Numbered from the stretch's first letter, positions 1-9,542 are shown. The stretch is DNA of 64,000 bases from Iodidimonas nitroreducens (GCF_008579165.1 NZ_BKCN01000006.1); one strand, 5' to 3'. Program-made: numbers and translations. The notes: generated by a model from the letters alone, not told the origin.

Positions 1-300
1 CGCTCCATCCGGCGACCGCCCAAAGCGGGGAGCGGCCTTCGTCCCGGGCGACCTTTTTCACCGCATTGGGGGGCGAGAGATGACCGCGTCGGCCCAATGT
101 CAATTCAGCGATCATCACCGGCACCCCGATGCCAAACACAAAGGCCAGATAGATCAGAACGAACGCCCCCCGCCGCCCTGACCCGCCTCATAAGGAAATT
201 TCCAGATATTCCCAAGGCCCACGGCGCTGCCGACCGCAGCAAAAATAAAGGCGAGGCGCGACGACCAGTTTTCATGCGCGAGTGGTTCGGATCGTGCCAT
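1..300 (-). CDS. Neurotransmitter:sodium symporter (NSS) family transporter, N-terminal part
   Basis: Only the first ~100 codons lie in the window; the gene runs off the left edge. The product should be an inner-membrane Na+-coupled transporter for amino acids or related compounds. The start reads MARSEPLAHENWSSRLAF, followed by the family signature AVGSAVGLGNIWKFPY of helix 1, whose unwound part holds sodium in LeuT-type proteins. After a break at a run of six C (166-171) the other frame gives AFVLIYLAFVFGIGVPVMIAE, which continues helix 2. Restoring one base joins both parts. A strong ribosome-binding site (GGGGAAGGA) sits before the ATG at 298-300. The substrate cannot be told. The break is one of many single-base losses in this window and is probably not real. 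Confidence 0.82.
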
Positions 301-390
301 AATCTTGTCCTTCCCCTGATATGCGGCCCGATGAGGCCTTTCTATTTTATGCCGAATGGATATGTCATCCTGATCGCTTTGGCAAAAGCC

Positions 391-1035
391 TTATTTTGTG
401 CCGAACAATCGATCCCCCACATCACCCAAACCGGGGGTGATATAGCCATGTTCATTCAGGCCATCATCAAGGGCAGCGGAAAAAATCGGGACATCGGGAT
501 GGGCGGCCCGCAGGGTTTCAACACCCTTTGGGGCGGCAACCAAACACAGAAAGCGGATTTTATCGGCCCCCGCTTCCTTCACAAGGGAGACCGCCGCCGC
601 TGCCGAATTGCCTGTGGCCAGCATGGGATCGACGATCAGAACATGGCGTTCGTCAAGGCTATGGGGCATTTTAAAATAATATTGCACAGGCTTCAGGGTC
701 TCATGATCCCGATAAAGCCCCACATGCCCCACCCGGGCTGAAGGCACCAGATCGAGCAGGCCCTGCAACAGGCCATCGCCTGCCCGCATGATCGAAACAA
801 AGCAGGGCTTTTTACCGGAAAGCTGTTTTTGCACCGATTTTTCCAGCGGTGTTTCGATCTCGATATCCTGAAGGGGCAGATCGCGGGTGACTTCATAGGC
901 CAAAAGCAGGCTGATTTCGCGTAAAAGCTGCCGAAATTGCGCGGAAGGGGTGTCTTTTTGGCGCATCAGGGTGAGTTTGTGCCGGATCAGCGGATGATCA
1001 ACGATAGTGAGATCATGTCCTGTAGCCTTGGTCAT
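391..1035 (-). CDS. upp: Uracil phosphoribosyltransferase
   Basis: This cytosolic pyrimidine-salvage enzyme makes UMP from uracil and PRPP. The 214-residue product has the usual length. It shows the PRPP-binding loop as VLIVDPMLATGNSA (about residues 125-138) and the uracil-site segment near the C-terminus, GYITPGLGDVGDRLFGTK, both typical of Upp. I chose the ATG at 1033-1035 (MTKATGHD) rather than an upstream in-frame start, because AAAGGAG stands 8 bases before it. The gene is transcribed away from the DUF6356 gene and toward the symporter. The frame is intact. Confidence 0.96.
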   Translation of the reverse strand: MTKATGHDLTIVDHPLIRHKLTLMRQKDTPSAQFRQLLREISLLLAYEVTRDLPLQDIEIETPLEKSVQKQLSGKKPCFVSIMRAGDGLLQGLLDLVPSARVGHVGLYRDHETLKPVQYYFKMPHSLDERHVLIVDPMLATGNSAAAAVSLVKEAGADKIRFLCLVAAPKGVETLRAAHPDVPIFSAALDDGLNEHGYITPGLGDVGDRLFGTK

Positions 1036-1215
1036 TTTTATTCTCCTTTGTCCCATCGTTTCTTAGCACTCTGCTTGCAGGTTTTGGAAGCAACATGATG
1101 GGGATGACTAGGGCCGATCACTTGCGATTGACTTGTCAGGCGTGAAAAAATTGCATAGATTAGTTTTTCTAATGAACTGTAACAGATTTTCTATCTATAA
1201 AAATGGTGTGTCGCT

Positions 1216-1494
1216 ATGATCCAAAAATGGTTTCTGGACCATCCGCAATCGGTGGGTGAGGGGTATTTCGCGCATATGGGAACGGCCATGCGCTTTTCCG
1301 GCCTCTTGTTTCTGGGGGCGGTGGTCTGTTTTTTTCATGCGCTTTTGCCCGCCATGTTCACCAAAACCGGCAGCACGATCATCAGCCGCCTTCATGAAAA
1401 AATGGTGCGCAATCGTCGCCGGGTGCCGGGTGCTGCATCTTCGGCAGGATCGCGATCCTATAAAGGCGAAGATAGCTTTGATTATGTGATTTAA
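1216..1494 (+). CDS. DUF6356 family small membrane protein
   Basis: This 92-residue protein has a conserved N-terminus (FLDHPQSVGEGYFAHMG), one or two hydrophobic segments (about residues 27-50, GLLFLGAVVCFFHALLPAMF), then a basic tail with an RLHEKM motif. The pattern matches the DUF6356 family of short alphaproteobacterial membrane proteins, whose function is unknown. Its stop overlaps, by three or four bases, the stop of the convergent metallopeptidase gene. The upstream 180 bases are AT-rich and contain a possible -35 (TTGACT near 1130), but no convincing -10 at standard spacing. No strong ribosome-binding site is visible. Confidence 0.72.
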   Translation: MIQKWFLDHPQSVGEGYFAHMGTAMRFSGLLFLGAVVCFFHALLPAMFTKTGSTIISRLHEKMVRNRRRVPGAASSAGSRSYKGEDSFDYVI

Positions 1495-2657
1495 AGCCCT
1501 TTTCCGGGGGTGGCGCTTTGCGCGCCCATCCGGCCAAAAGCTGTGGAATCGAACCGATCCGCATCATTCAGACCATTGAGCAGATCATGGATGAAGCCCA
1601 GCTTTTCGATCACCTTTTGCGACAGGACGAAGGGATAGAGATCGGGCTGCCCCATAGAGCGATTGAGGCTGTTGACCGCATGGGTCAAGGGTAGCCATGT
1701 TCCGATGATGGCTTGGAAATCGGGTTCGCCATAGGGGTCGAAATCCGCTGATGTCATGGTTTTGGCAATTGTTGATGTGCGCGGGGAGACCCGCATGCCA
1801 AAATGATGTGCGGTTTCCAAAGTATCGACCATATGCATATAATGCGCCCAGCATTCCGCCCAATCTTCCCAGGGATGGGCCGCCGCATAGGCGCTGACAT
1901 AGCTTTCTTCCCAATCAGGTTTTGTATATTGATTATAATGGGCTTCGAGCGCCTTTTGATAATTGGCCCGCTCATCCCCAAAAAGCCCGCGAAACGGATC
2001 GATTCGCTGGCCATCCCGGATCAGCCGTTCCCAATAATAATGGCCGATTTCATGGCGGAAATGCCCTAAAAGCGTGCGATAGGGCTCGGAAAACTGCCGC
2101 CTGCGTTCTTCGCGCACCACATCATCGGCTTCGGCGATATTGATGGTGATCACCCCTCTGGCATGGCCGGTCAGGATCACCGAAGAATGTTCGGTGACAT
2201 AATCCGCGATATTGGGATCGGCCAGAAAATCGAAGGCCAGCCCGTATGCGGGATGATCAAATTTGCTGATGATGGGGAGGCGCAGGCGCAAAAGCCCATA
2301 AATCAGCCGATGCTTGGCGGCTTCCACTTTTTCCCATAGCAAAACCGATGCCGGATCGCCCAGATCGGGCACCGTGCGATTGAACCGGCAGGCGGTGCAA
2401 TAATCATCGGATTTTTCCGCCGGGATCAACCAGTTGCAGGCATCATAGATGGTATTGGCACAAAGCTTGAAATGATCATCAGGGTCTCTCACAGATCGCC
2501 AAAGCTGCGCCCATCCCTGTTTTTCGCCGCTGATGGGTTCGATTGCGGTCAGCCGCATCTGATCATCACGAAAACCGATGCGAGACCCGCAGCGTTCGCA
2601 ATGCACATTTTCAAAATAGATCAGATTTTTGCATTTATCGCATTCAAATAGCCGCAT
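1491..2657 (-). CDS. Zinc-binding metallopeptidase family protein with N-terminal zinc ribbon
   Basis: The 388-residue product starts with a zinc-ribbon-like module (MRLFECDKCKNLIYFENV, then CERCG: two CxxC pairs within 25 residues). Near residue 225 it carries an HExxH motif in RHEIGHYYWERL, the zinc-binding and catalytic signature of gluzincin-like peptidases. This combination is known as the putative zinc-binding metallopeptidase family; its substrate is unknown. An upstream in-frame start exists at 2717, but the family begins at MRLF, so I use 2657. It lies downstream of the alpha-E and ATP-grasp genes on the same strand, 96 bases after alpha-E. That arrangement suggests all three act on one peptide-like product. 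Confidence 0.8.
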   Translation of the reverse strand: MRLFECDKCKNLIYFENVHCERCGSRIGFRDDQMRLTAIEPISGEKQGWAQLWRSVRDPDDHFKLCANTIYDACNWLIPAEKSDDYCTACRFNRTVPDLGDPASVLLWEKVEAAKHRLIYGLLRLRLPIISKFDHPAYGLAFDFLADPNIADYVTEHSSVILTGHARGVITINIAEADDVVREERRRQFSEPYRTLLGHFRHEIGHYYWERLIRDGQRIDPFRGLFGDERANYQKALEAHYNQYTKPDWEESYVSAYAAAHPWEDWAECWAHYMHMVDTLETAHHFGMRVSPRTSTIAKTMTSADFDPYGEPDFQAIIGTWLPLTHAVNSLNRSMGQPDLYPFVLSQKVIEKLGFIHDLLNGLNDADRFDSTAFGRMGAQSATPGKGL

Positions 2658-2753
2658 GGCCTGATTTCCAAAACTCAACACGCTGGCGGATGGCTGTAAA
2701 GCGCATGTCTCCGCCAACAGGGAACACAGACTAACCGGAATGGCCCCGATGCT

Positions 2754-3701
2754 CTAGGGGGCAAAAAATTCTTCTTCCAAAAGCGACGTGATATCGATCA
2801 GATGCTTTTGCAGATCATCAAGATAATCATGCATCCCCGATGCGATCACATCCTTGATCGCGCTTTGGCGCACATGGGATTGAAAGGCTTTCATGGCATC
2901 AAGGGCGGTGCGTTTCTGATCGCTGCCAAAGCTTTCATGCAGATCTTTTAAAGCAAGGCAGGCCTCAGAGATCGAGGCCGAAACCGAGCGCGGAAAGCGT
3001 TCATCAAACAGCAGAAATCCGGCGGCACTTTCGGCGCTGAAGCCTTTGCTATGAACCCGGCGATAGGCATGAAAGCCCGCAGCCGAACGCAAAAGCGCAT
3101 TCCATTGCGACATATCGGATGCCGAACCCATATCGGCATCCCCCATCTGCAAAGCTTCATATTTGGCATCGAGAAGGCGGGAGGTTTGATCGGCCCGCTC
3201 TAGGTTCATACCGATTTTGGAAAAATACCAGCTATCGTCTTTATACAGGGTTTCGGCGGTAATACCGCTGAAGGTCTGGCAGGCTTCCTTGATGCGGGCA
3301 CACACCAGATTGAGCCGTTCCTCGCTGATATCCCGCCGTTTCATCCCCCGCATGGAATTATAGAATGTATTGAGATGGAACCACATTTCGGTGGAAATCT
3401 GAGGGCGCAGGGCCCGCGCATTTTGCCGGGCCATTTTCAGATTGGCATAGATCGATGTGGGATTGTCGCCATCGAGAATATAAAAATAGAGAACATTTTC
3501 CGCCGTGGGCTTTAAATCCTGCGCCAGAAAACGCTCGTCATCGGCGTAGATTTTCAAAACGGACAGCCAATTATGGGTGCCATCTTTTTGATGCCCAAAG
3601 CTTTCCTGAACATCCAAAATCCGCGCAATATTGTTCATGCGCTCGACCTGACGAGACATCCAGAAAATTTCTTCAGCGTGTCTGGCGAGAAGTTTATGCA
3701 A
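2754..3701 (-). CDS. Alpha-E domain-containing protein
   Basis: This all-helical protein of 315 residues spans the entire alpha-E (DUF403) domain, beginning MHKLLARHAEEIFWMSRQVE and containing the conserved W-S-x-Q-x-E-R type start. The biochemical role is unproven. The family is nearly always encoded beside a circularly permuted ATP-grasp protein and is thought to help it make or modify peptide-like compounds. Here its ATG overlaps the end of the ATP-grasp gene by eight bases (3694-3701), which implies translational coupling. The frame is intact over its full length. Confidence 0.88.
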   Translation of the reverse strand: MHKLLARHAEEIFWMSRQVERMNNIARILDVQESFGHQKDGTHNWLSVLKIYADDERFLAQDLKPTAENVLYFYILDGDNPTSIYANLKMARQNARALRPQISTEMWFHLNTFYNSMRGMKRRDISEERLNLVCARIKEACQTFSGITAETLYKDDSWYFSKIGMNLERADQTSRLLDAKYEALQMGDADMGSASDMSQWNALLRSAAGFHAYRRVHSKGFSAESAAGFLLFDERFPRSVSASISEACLALKDLHESFGSDQKRTALDAMKAFQSHVRQSAIKDVIASGMHDYLDDLQKHLIDITSLLEEEFFAP

Positions 3702-5162
3702 GAACCCATGTATCCTTTGAACCGCCGCCCTGGCTTGAATTGACGATGAGCGAGCCTTTTTTCAGCGCCACCCGTGTCAGCCCACCCGGCAAAACCCAGG
3801 TGGATCGCCCGCTGACCACAAAGGGCCGCAAATCGACATGGCGCGGCTCCACACCCCGGCTGCACAAGGTAGGGGCCACCGAAAGGGAGATCATGGGCTG
3901 GCTGATGAAATTATCCGGTGCCGCCTTTAATTTCCGCCTGAGATCGGCCAGCACCTTTTTGCTTGAACGCGGGCCGATGACCACCCCATAGCCGCCCGAT
4001 TCGCCTACGGGCTTCACCACCAGATTTTCCAGATTCTGAAGGGTATAGGCAAGGCCCTCGGGCTCGCGGCAGATATGGGTTTCCACATTGGGCAGGATGG
4101 CATCCTCCCCCAGATAATAGCGGATGATGCGCGGCATATAGGCATAGATGGCCTTGTCATCGGCAATGCCGGTGCCAATCGCATTGGTGAGGGTGACATT
4201 GCCGGCCCGATAGGCACGCATCAGGCCGGGCACCCCCAAAAGGCTTTTGGGGTTGAAGGCTTCTGGGTCGATGAACTGATCATCGATCCGCCGATAGATA
4301 ATATCCACCGGTTCAAGGCCGAGGATGGTTTTCATGTAAACGCGATCATTATCCACCAGCAGATCGCGGCCTTCCACCAAGGGAACGCCCATTTCCCGGG
4401 CCAGAAACACATGCTCGAAATAGGCGGAATTAAAGGTGCCGGGCGAGAGCAGCACCACCTGCGGATTTTCAAGGCTTGGGTTCATCGCCAATTGCCGCAG
4501 GCTTTCCACCAGCCTTTGGCCATAATCGGATACCGTTCTGATGCTGGTGGCGCGCGCCAGATCGGGAAAGGTGCGTAAGGTGAGATGGCGGTTTTCCACC
4601 ACATAGGAAACCCCCGAAGGCGTGCGGGCATTATCTTCTAAAACCAGAAATTCGCCATCCGCGCCGCGCACCAGATCCACCCCACAAATGCTGGCATAGC
4701 TTTTATGGGGCAGGGTAAGCCCCTCCATCTGCGGGCTGTAATTCTTGTTGGTCAAAACCAGATCTTTGGGCACCACCTTGTCTTTGAGAATTTTGGCATC
4801 ATGATAGATATCATCCAAAAACAGATTGATCGCGGTTACCCTTTGGATCGATCCTCGTTCGATATGGGCCCATTGCTTTTGGGTGATCACCGGGGCAGGG
4901 CATCGAAGGGCAGCACCCGATCGATCTGATCGCGCTGGGAATATACGGTGAAGGTGATGCCCAGATTATAAAGTTCGCGGGTCACGGCGGCGGTGCGCTT
5001 GCGCAGATCGCCCACAGTCAGGGCATTGATTTTTTCGATGACCGGGGCCAAAGCGCGCAATTGCTCCTGATTTTTGCCGCCTTCAAGGCCGCCGAGCAAT
5101 TCGCAATAATATCCGCCCGGATCATAGTCTTTCAAAAGTCCACTCAGTAAAGTGGAATTCAT
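3694..5162 (-). CDS. Circularly permuted type 2 ATP-grasp protein (one frame break)
   Basis: This is a DUF404/DUF407-type ATP-grasp ligase. Such enzymes are expected to join a carboxylate to an amine at the cost of ATP, but no substrate is known. The N-terminal part (5162 to ~4890) includes PGGYYCELLGG and ends in RVLPFDALPR. The rest begins VITQKQWAHIERGSIQRV in another frame and holds the LVLEDNARTPSGVSYV and KPVGESGGYG segments typical of the family. CCCCGGTGATC at ~4890 lacks one G that would keep the frame, giving 489 residues, the normal family length. The start at 5162 has GGA eight bases upstream; an alternative is 5171. It is the first gene of an operon with alpha-E and a zinc peptidase. 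Confidence 0.87.
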
Positions 5163-5327
5163 AAATAGCATCCAAATGAAAAGGTTATTTTTTGCATAGT
5201 GTCATATAATTGCCTTTTTAAACCAGAAATGCACCCATTTTATTGCCATTTTAGCAGGAAGCTGTTTGATTTGTGATCTGGGGTCCTGACCCTAAGGCCT
5301 TCATCTTGGAAAAAAGACAGGATTTTT

Positions 5328-6579
5328 ATGTCTGCCAATGAATTGGCCATTGTTGCGGCCGCTGTATTGCTGTTCGGGCTTTTTGGTAAACGCCTTGGGG
5401 GCGGCTTGCTCACCATTCCCCTTGTTTTCAGTCTTTTCGGTTTTGCGCTGGGGGATGCTGGTCTTGATCTTGTGACCTTTGAGGCGATGGACGGCACGAT
5501 TTTGATGATCGCTGAATTGACCCTCACCCTCATCTTGTTCAGCGATGCAGCGCGGTTGGATGTCAAAACGCTGCTGAAGGAACGTCAGTTGGCGATAAGG
5601 ATGCTGCTGATCGGGATGCCGGTGGCCCTTGTTCTGGGGGCCGGGCTGGCATATTGGCTGTTTCCCGGGATCGGTCTTTTGCCGGCGTTTCTTCTGGCGG
5701 CCATGCTGGTGCCCACCGATGCCGCCCTTGGCCAGCCCATTTTAAACCATCCCGATATCCCCCTCAAAACCCGTCAGGTGATGATTGCTGAAAGCGGATT
5801 GAATGATGGTCTGGCGCTGCCTGCGGTGGTGATGCTGGCGATTTTCGCTCGGTGGCTCATGCCGGTGGGGCGGGGAGCGCGGAGGGGAGTGCATCAATGC
5901 ACGGGGTGGATGGGTCAGCCCTGTCGATGGCCGTCTTTGCCGGCAAGCAGATCATTTTGGGGCCGCTTTTTGGGGGGCTTGTGGCCCTTATCGGGGGGCG
6001 GTGGCTTGATCGGGCCATCAGCGGCAAAAAGATCGATGATAAAATCGAAGGGATCATTTTGCTGGCTTTGGCGATCTTATCTTATGCGCTGGCCGAATCC
6101 TTGGGCGGCAATGGCTTTTTGGCGGCGTTTGCGGCCGGGATCACCCTTGGCTGCACGGTGCGCCATCGCTGTGGCTCTTTGATCGATTTCATGGAGGAAG
6201 AAGGCCAGATCCTGACCATGTTTGCTTTTTTGCTGTTTGGCGCGATGCTTTTGCCCGAAGGCTGGCGGTGGCGGGTCCGGCAACGGTTCTTTATGCGCTG
6301 GGCAGTCTTTTCGTGGTGCGGATTTTGGCCATCCTTGTGGCCCTGATCGGCAGCAAGGCCCCATGGAAGGAACGGCTTTTGATGGGATGGTTCGGGCCGC
6401 GCGGGCTGGCATCCCTGCTTTTTGCGCTGATGATTCTTGAGATTTATCCGATCCCCCAAGCCCAGGAGATTCGCGCCTGTGTCATGCTGACTGTGGGCTT
6501 TTCGGTGATTTTGCATGGGCTGAGCGCCATGCCTTTGGCAAAGCTTTATGGGCGTTCGATCAAATCGAAACCCCGCTGA
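5328..6579 (+). CDS. Cation:proton antiporter, CPA1/NhaP-like (two frame breaks)
   Basis: This polytopic inner-membrane exchanger is probably for Na+ or K+ against H+. Three overlapping frames together give 417 residues with about 12 hydrophobic segments. Family landmarks include LVPTDAALGQPILNH, AESGLNDGLALP (the acidic ion-binding region of helix 5/6) and GWFGPRGLASLLFALM. The frame changes near 5851 (CGGTGGCT should probably be CGGGTGGCT) and near 6260 (GAAGGCTGG should probably be GAAGGGCTGG). Both are repaired by one added G. No regulator or partner is adjacent. The last codons run into a 16-bp tandem repeat. Confidence 0.85.
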
Positions 6580-6617
6580 ACAGGCGCCTCGCTGAACAGG
6601 CGCCTCGCTGAACAGGC
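6575..6617. repeat. Short tandem repeat, 16-bp unit, 2.7 copies
   Basis: The unit GCTGAACAGGCGCCTC is repeated at 6575, 6591 and (11 bases only) 6607. The first copy contains the TGA stop of the antiporter gene, and the array ends two bases before the CCA end of tRNA-Val. The copies are identical. It may be a replication slippage product and could extend or shorten in relatives. Confidence 0.9.
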
Positions 6618-6618
6618 A

Positions 6619-6693
6619 TGGTGGGCGCGGCAGGATTTGAACCTGCGACCCCTGCGGTGTGAACACAGTGCTCTACCCCTGAGCTACGCGCCC
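6619..6693 (-). tRNA. tRNA-Val (anticodon CAC)
   Basis: The minus strand folds into a full cloverleaf. The acceptor GGGCGCG pairs with CGCGCCC, followed by ACCA with the CCA encoded. The D-arm is GCTC...GAGC, the anticodon stem CTGTG/CGCAG carries loop TTCACAC (anticodon CAC, reading GUG), and the T-arm is GCAGG-TTCAAAT-CCTGC. It stands alone between the antiporter and a small membrane protein on the opposite strand. Confidence 0.96.
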
Positions 6694-6825
6694 TCGCCTG
6701 CGAGAGGGGCCTTATAATACCGCTTTAAAGTCCTGCGCAAGATTTTTCCTGCGCAAAGGGGGCGCAAATGTTCAAAGCCTGAAATCAATCCTTGATCGCG
6801 GCGCGGTTTGTGGCACTTTTTCCCC

Positions 6826-7038
6826 ATGGATATGACCATGACACTCATTTTGATGGGGGCCGCCCTTGGTCTTTTGGGCTTGGCAACTTTGGGCGGGCGG
6901 CGGGCCTATGTGCCGGGGAAGCCCCCTTTGATCCCTTATGGGGCCCTGCAATTTTTGGCGATTCTGCTGATTTTGCTGTTTGCCGGTCATCTGATCACCC
7001 TCATCACCGGCCAGCCCTTTCGCGGGCGGCTAGGATAA
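6826..7038 (+). CDS. Small two-helix membrane protein, conserved hypothetical
   Basis: The product has 70 residues. The first hydrophobic helix covers residues 4-22 (TLILMGAALGLLGLATLGG). A short polar loop with a GKPPLIPYGALQF motif follows, then a second helix (FLAILLILLFAGHLITLI). Small proteins of this layout with a PPLIP loop are seen in alphaproteobacteria, but none has a known role. I start at ATG 6826 (MDMTMTL), though internal ATG codons at 6832 or 6838 are also possible. It has no close neighbours on its strand. Confidence 0.6.
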   Translation: MDMTMTLILMGAALGLLGLATLGGRRAYVPGKPPLIPYGALQFLAILLILLFAGHLITLITGQPFRGRLG

Positions 7039-7103
7039 ATCCCAATTTTTTGAACGGCTTGGCCATCCTGCATAAAAAAATGCAGGGGGACGAAAAATAA
7101 CAC

Positions 7104-7140
7104 TTGCTTTTGGATTTAGTGTACTACATAACTAATACAC
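7104..7140 (+). promoter_or_regulatory. Promoter with GntR/YtrA-like inverted-repeat operator
   Basis: A -35-like TTGCTT (7104-7109) is followed at 17 bases by CATAAC (7127-7132). An imperfect inverted repeat, GTGTACTA ... TAATACAC (7119-7126 and 7133-7140, one mismatch), lies over the -10 region. GTGTA-N-TACAC arms of this size are typical of GntR regulators of the YtrA type, so a repressor could block this promoter. No gntR gene is in the window, so the link is inference. Confidence 0.5.
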
Positions 7141-7204
7141 CGAAACAACAACACACAAACAAACACTATCAAGCCATTTGGCGACAGCACAAAGGAACAA
7201 AGCC

Positions 7205-7303
7205 ATGTCATTCACCGCAAACACGATCCGCAACACCACCTCAGCCGCCCGTATCAGCATCCGTCGCAATCGCCGCCGCCAGCGTTATCAGCGGGCGGCC
7301 TGA
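7205..7303 (+). CDS. Very short arginine-rich peptide (32 aa)
   Basis: The ORF encodes 32 residues starting MSFTANTIRNTTSAARIS and ending in a cluster IRRNRRRQRYQRAA. Eight of the last 16 residues are arginine. AAGGA is placed 8 bases before the ATG, and a promoter with an operator-like repeat lies just upstream, so expression is credible. I do not recognise a family. Downstream, GGGGC...GCCCC (7304-7321) could form a weak hairpin without a T-run. It may be a nucleic-acid-binding peptide or a leader peptide. The next gene is convergent, so the unit appears to stand alone. Confidence 0.5.
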   Translation: MSFTANTIRNTTSAARISIRRNRRRQRYQRAA

Positions 7304-7337
7304 GGGGCGACCTTAGGCCCCCAAGCTTTGCAAGGAA

Positions 7338-8362
7338 TCAGAAATTGGCCGCAGGTGTGATTGAATTTTTGGCTGCGTTTCGGGGGGGGGCACTTTTCCA
7401 AGCATCTTCGGGCTGAAGCGAAGCCAGAAACATCCGCACATCGAGCACCGTTCTTTGGGGATCTTCCTCCATCGGGATATGCCCCAGATGATCATAAACC
7501 ACCAGAGTAGCATTGGGCATGGCCCGCTCCAGGGCCCGCCCCACAGATAGGGGGATCATCCTATCTTCTCGCCCCCATTGAATAAGGGTGGGCGCCGTGA
7601 TCCTTGAGGGATCGACCCGTTCATTGATATGGCTGAAATAATCGAGCAGCGCCTTGCGCGATCCATCCATCAACAGCAGGTGCCATGACCGATCGACCAT
7701 GGCATTGGTGACCAGATCATCATTGGCCATCGCCGTTTCCAGCCCTTGTTTGATTATTGATCGGGGCGTGATCGTTTCCATGATCCAGGAGATGCCGGGC
7801 AATCTCGCCAGCTTGAAGCCAAGGGGAAGGGTAGGTTCAGGGCTGTTTTCGGGGACGAAACCGGCGCTATCCACCAGCACCAATCCGGCGATTTTCTGAG
7901 GGTGCGCAAGGGCATAGGCCATGCTGATCTTGCCACCCATGGAATTGCCGCCGATCACCAGACGCTCGATTCCCAATTGGCTGATCAGGCTATGAACGGC
8001 GCGCACCATGCCTTCGGTGCTATAATCATTTTCAGCGGTTTTCCCGGTCAGCCCATGGGCCGGCAGATCCATGCTGATGACACGATAGCTATGGGAAAGC
8101 GCCTCAACCCAAGGCTCCCAAGTATGAAGAGATGATCCCGTGCCATGAAGCAAGAGCAAAGCCGGGGCGAGGGATGGCCCCTGATCCCGATAATGAAGCT
8201 GGTGCCGCTGGGTAAGCTGAGGAATTTTGATGGCTTGGGGGCATAATAATTGGCCAGCAGATCCCGATCCAGATCAGGCGTTCCAAATGTGAGCACGGCA
8301 ATGGCGATCAACGCAGCCATTGCCCCGATCGTCCACAGAAATGCCTTAAAAATAAACCACAT
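7338..8362 (-). CDS. Membrane-anchored alpha/beta hydrolase (one frame break)
   Basis: A predicted N-terminal signal anchor (MWFIFKAFLWTIGAMAALI) is followed by a standard alpha/beta hydrolase domain with LLLHGTGSSLHTWEPW (oxyanion region), the nucleophile elbow GNSMGG, an acid in IQWGREDRMIP and the histidine in YDHLGHIPMEEDP. The frame changes at ~8194, where AGCTTCATTATC should read with one more C (giving TSFHYRDQG). Repaired length is 341 residues. The substrate is unknown; such enzymes include C-C hydrolases, esterases and haloperoxidase-like proteins. The start at 8362 is the first ATG before the hydrophobic segment; an upstream TTG at 8404 is possible. Confidence 0.8.
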
Positions 8363-8468
8363 GACGATTTTGCTGCCCAGAGAATTTGACCCAAGGCTCA
8401 ACAATCAGAAGGGTGCCATGGGAGCCTCAATGAAAAATCCTTCAATTATTTGTATAAAATAGAATCAT

Positions 8469-9542
8469 TTAAAGCCAGCCCTTTAATTCCTTATCCAGTA
8501 ATTTGGCCAGCAAGGCGATATGATCGGGATGATCATTGAGGCAATCAATCCGCGCAAAAGCCTCGCCTCCAGCATCTAAAAACAGCTTTTTCCCCTCGAG
8601 TCCGATTTCTTCCAAAGTTTCAACGCAATCCGATGCAAAGCCCGGTGAAATCACCATCACTTTCTTTTTTCCCATGCCGGGCAGGGCTTCAAGGGTCTGA
8701 TCGGTATAGGGTTGCAACCATTCTTTGGGCCCGAATCGGGATTGAAAGGTGACCATGAAGCGGTTTTCATCATAACCCAAAGCCTCGCGCAGCAGGCGTC
8801 CGGTTTTCTGGCAATGGCAATGATAGGGATCGCCCGCTTCGAAATAGCTTTTCGGAATACCGTGAAACGAGGCGAGAAGCATGTCCGGCTCCCATCCGGT
8901 TTCGGCAATTTTGCGCTCCACTGATGCGACAAGGGCTTTGATATAATCGCCATCATCATGATAAGGGGCCATGGTGCGCACCGCAGGCTGCCAACGCAAA
9001 GTCATCAGATGGCGAAAAAGCTGATCATAAACGCTGGCGGTGGTGGATGCGGAATATTGGGGATAAAGGGCCATCACGGCGATGCGATCACAGCCCTTTT
9101 GTTTAAGGGCATCGATCTTCTTGGCAATGGATGGCTGGCCATAACGCATGGCCCAATCAACCACGATACGATCATCATGGCTCAGCGCCCGGCCCAGCCC
9201 TTCGCCCTGCGCGCGCGTGAGGGTGCGCAAGGGGCTTTCGTCGCGGGCTTCATTCCAGATGGCAGCATAGGCCTTGCCCGATTTTTGCGGACGAAAAGGC
9301 AGGATGAACAGATTGAGAATGACCTTCCAGGCCAAAGGGTTCAATTCGATGACCCTGCGGTCGGATAAAAATTCCTTCAGATAGCGCCGCATGGATTGAT
9401 AATCCGTGCCATCGGGGGTGCCCAGATTGACGATCAAAACCCCGATGCGGCCATGCGCGATGGCCGGATGGTCGGTCGGCATAGGGGCCGTGCTATCGGC
9501 TTGTGCGCTTTTGGATCGGGCTGTTTGGTCATGGTCTGTCAT
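8469..9542 (-). CDS. hemH: Ferrochelatase
   Basis: This enzyme inserts Fe2+ into protoporphyrin IX, the last step of protoheme synthesis. Key elements are GVLIVNLGTPDGTD near the N-terminus, the metal-site histidine in ASFHGIPKSYFEAGDPYHC, and the catalytic glutamate in ISPGFASDCVETLEEI. From the ATG at 9542 (MTDHDQTA) the product has 357 residues, with a roughly 30-residue hydrophilic leader before the conserved domain. The frame is intact. The paired Cys in DPYHCHCQ are common in the family; an iron-sulfur cluster is not evident from sequence alone. Confidence 0.95.
   Translation of the reverse strand: MTDHDQTARSKSAQADSTAPMPTDHPAIAHGRIGVLIVNLGTPDGTDYQSMRRYLKEFLSDRRVIELNPLAWKVILNLFILPFRPQKSGKAYAAIWNEARDESPLRTLTRAQGEGLGRALSHDDRIVVDWAMRYGQPSIAKKIDALKQKGCDRIAVMALYPQYSASTTASVYDQLFRHLMTLRWQPAVRTMAPYHDDGDYIKALVASVERKIAETGWEPDMLLASFHGIPKSYFEAGDPYHCHCQKTGRLLREALGYDENRFMVTFQSRFGPKEWLQPYTDQTLEALPGMGKKKVMVISPGFASDCVETLEEIGLEGKKLFLDAGGEAFARIDCLNDHPDHIALLAKLLDKELKGWL

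Noticed and set aside
97..741. 214-codon plus-strand frame at the left end
   Set aside because: It overlaps upp and the symporter start on the other strand and shows no recognisable motif.
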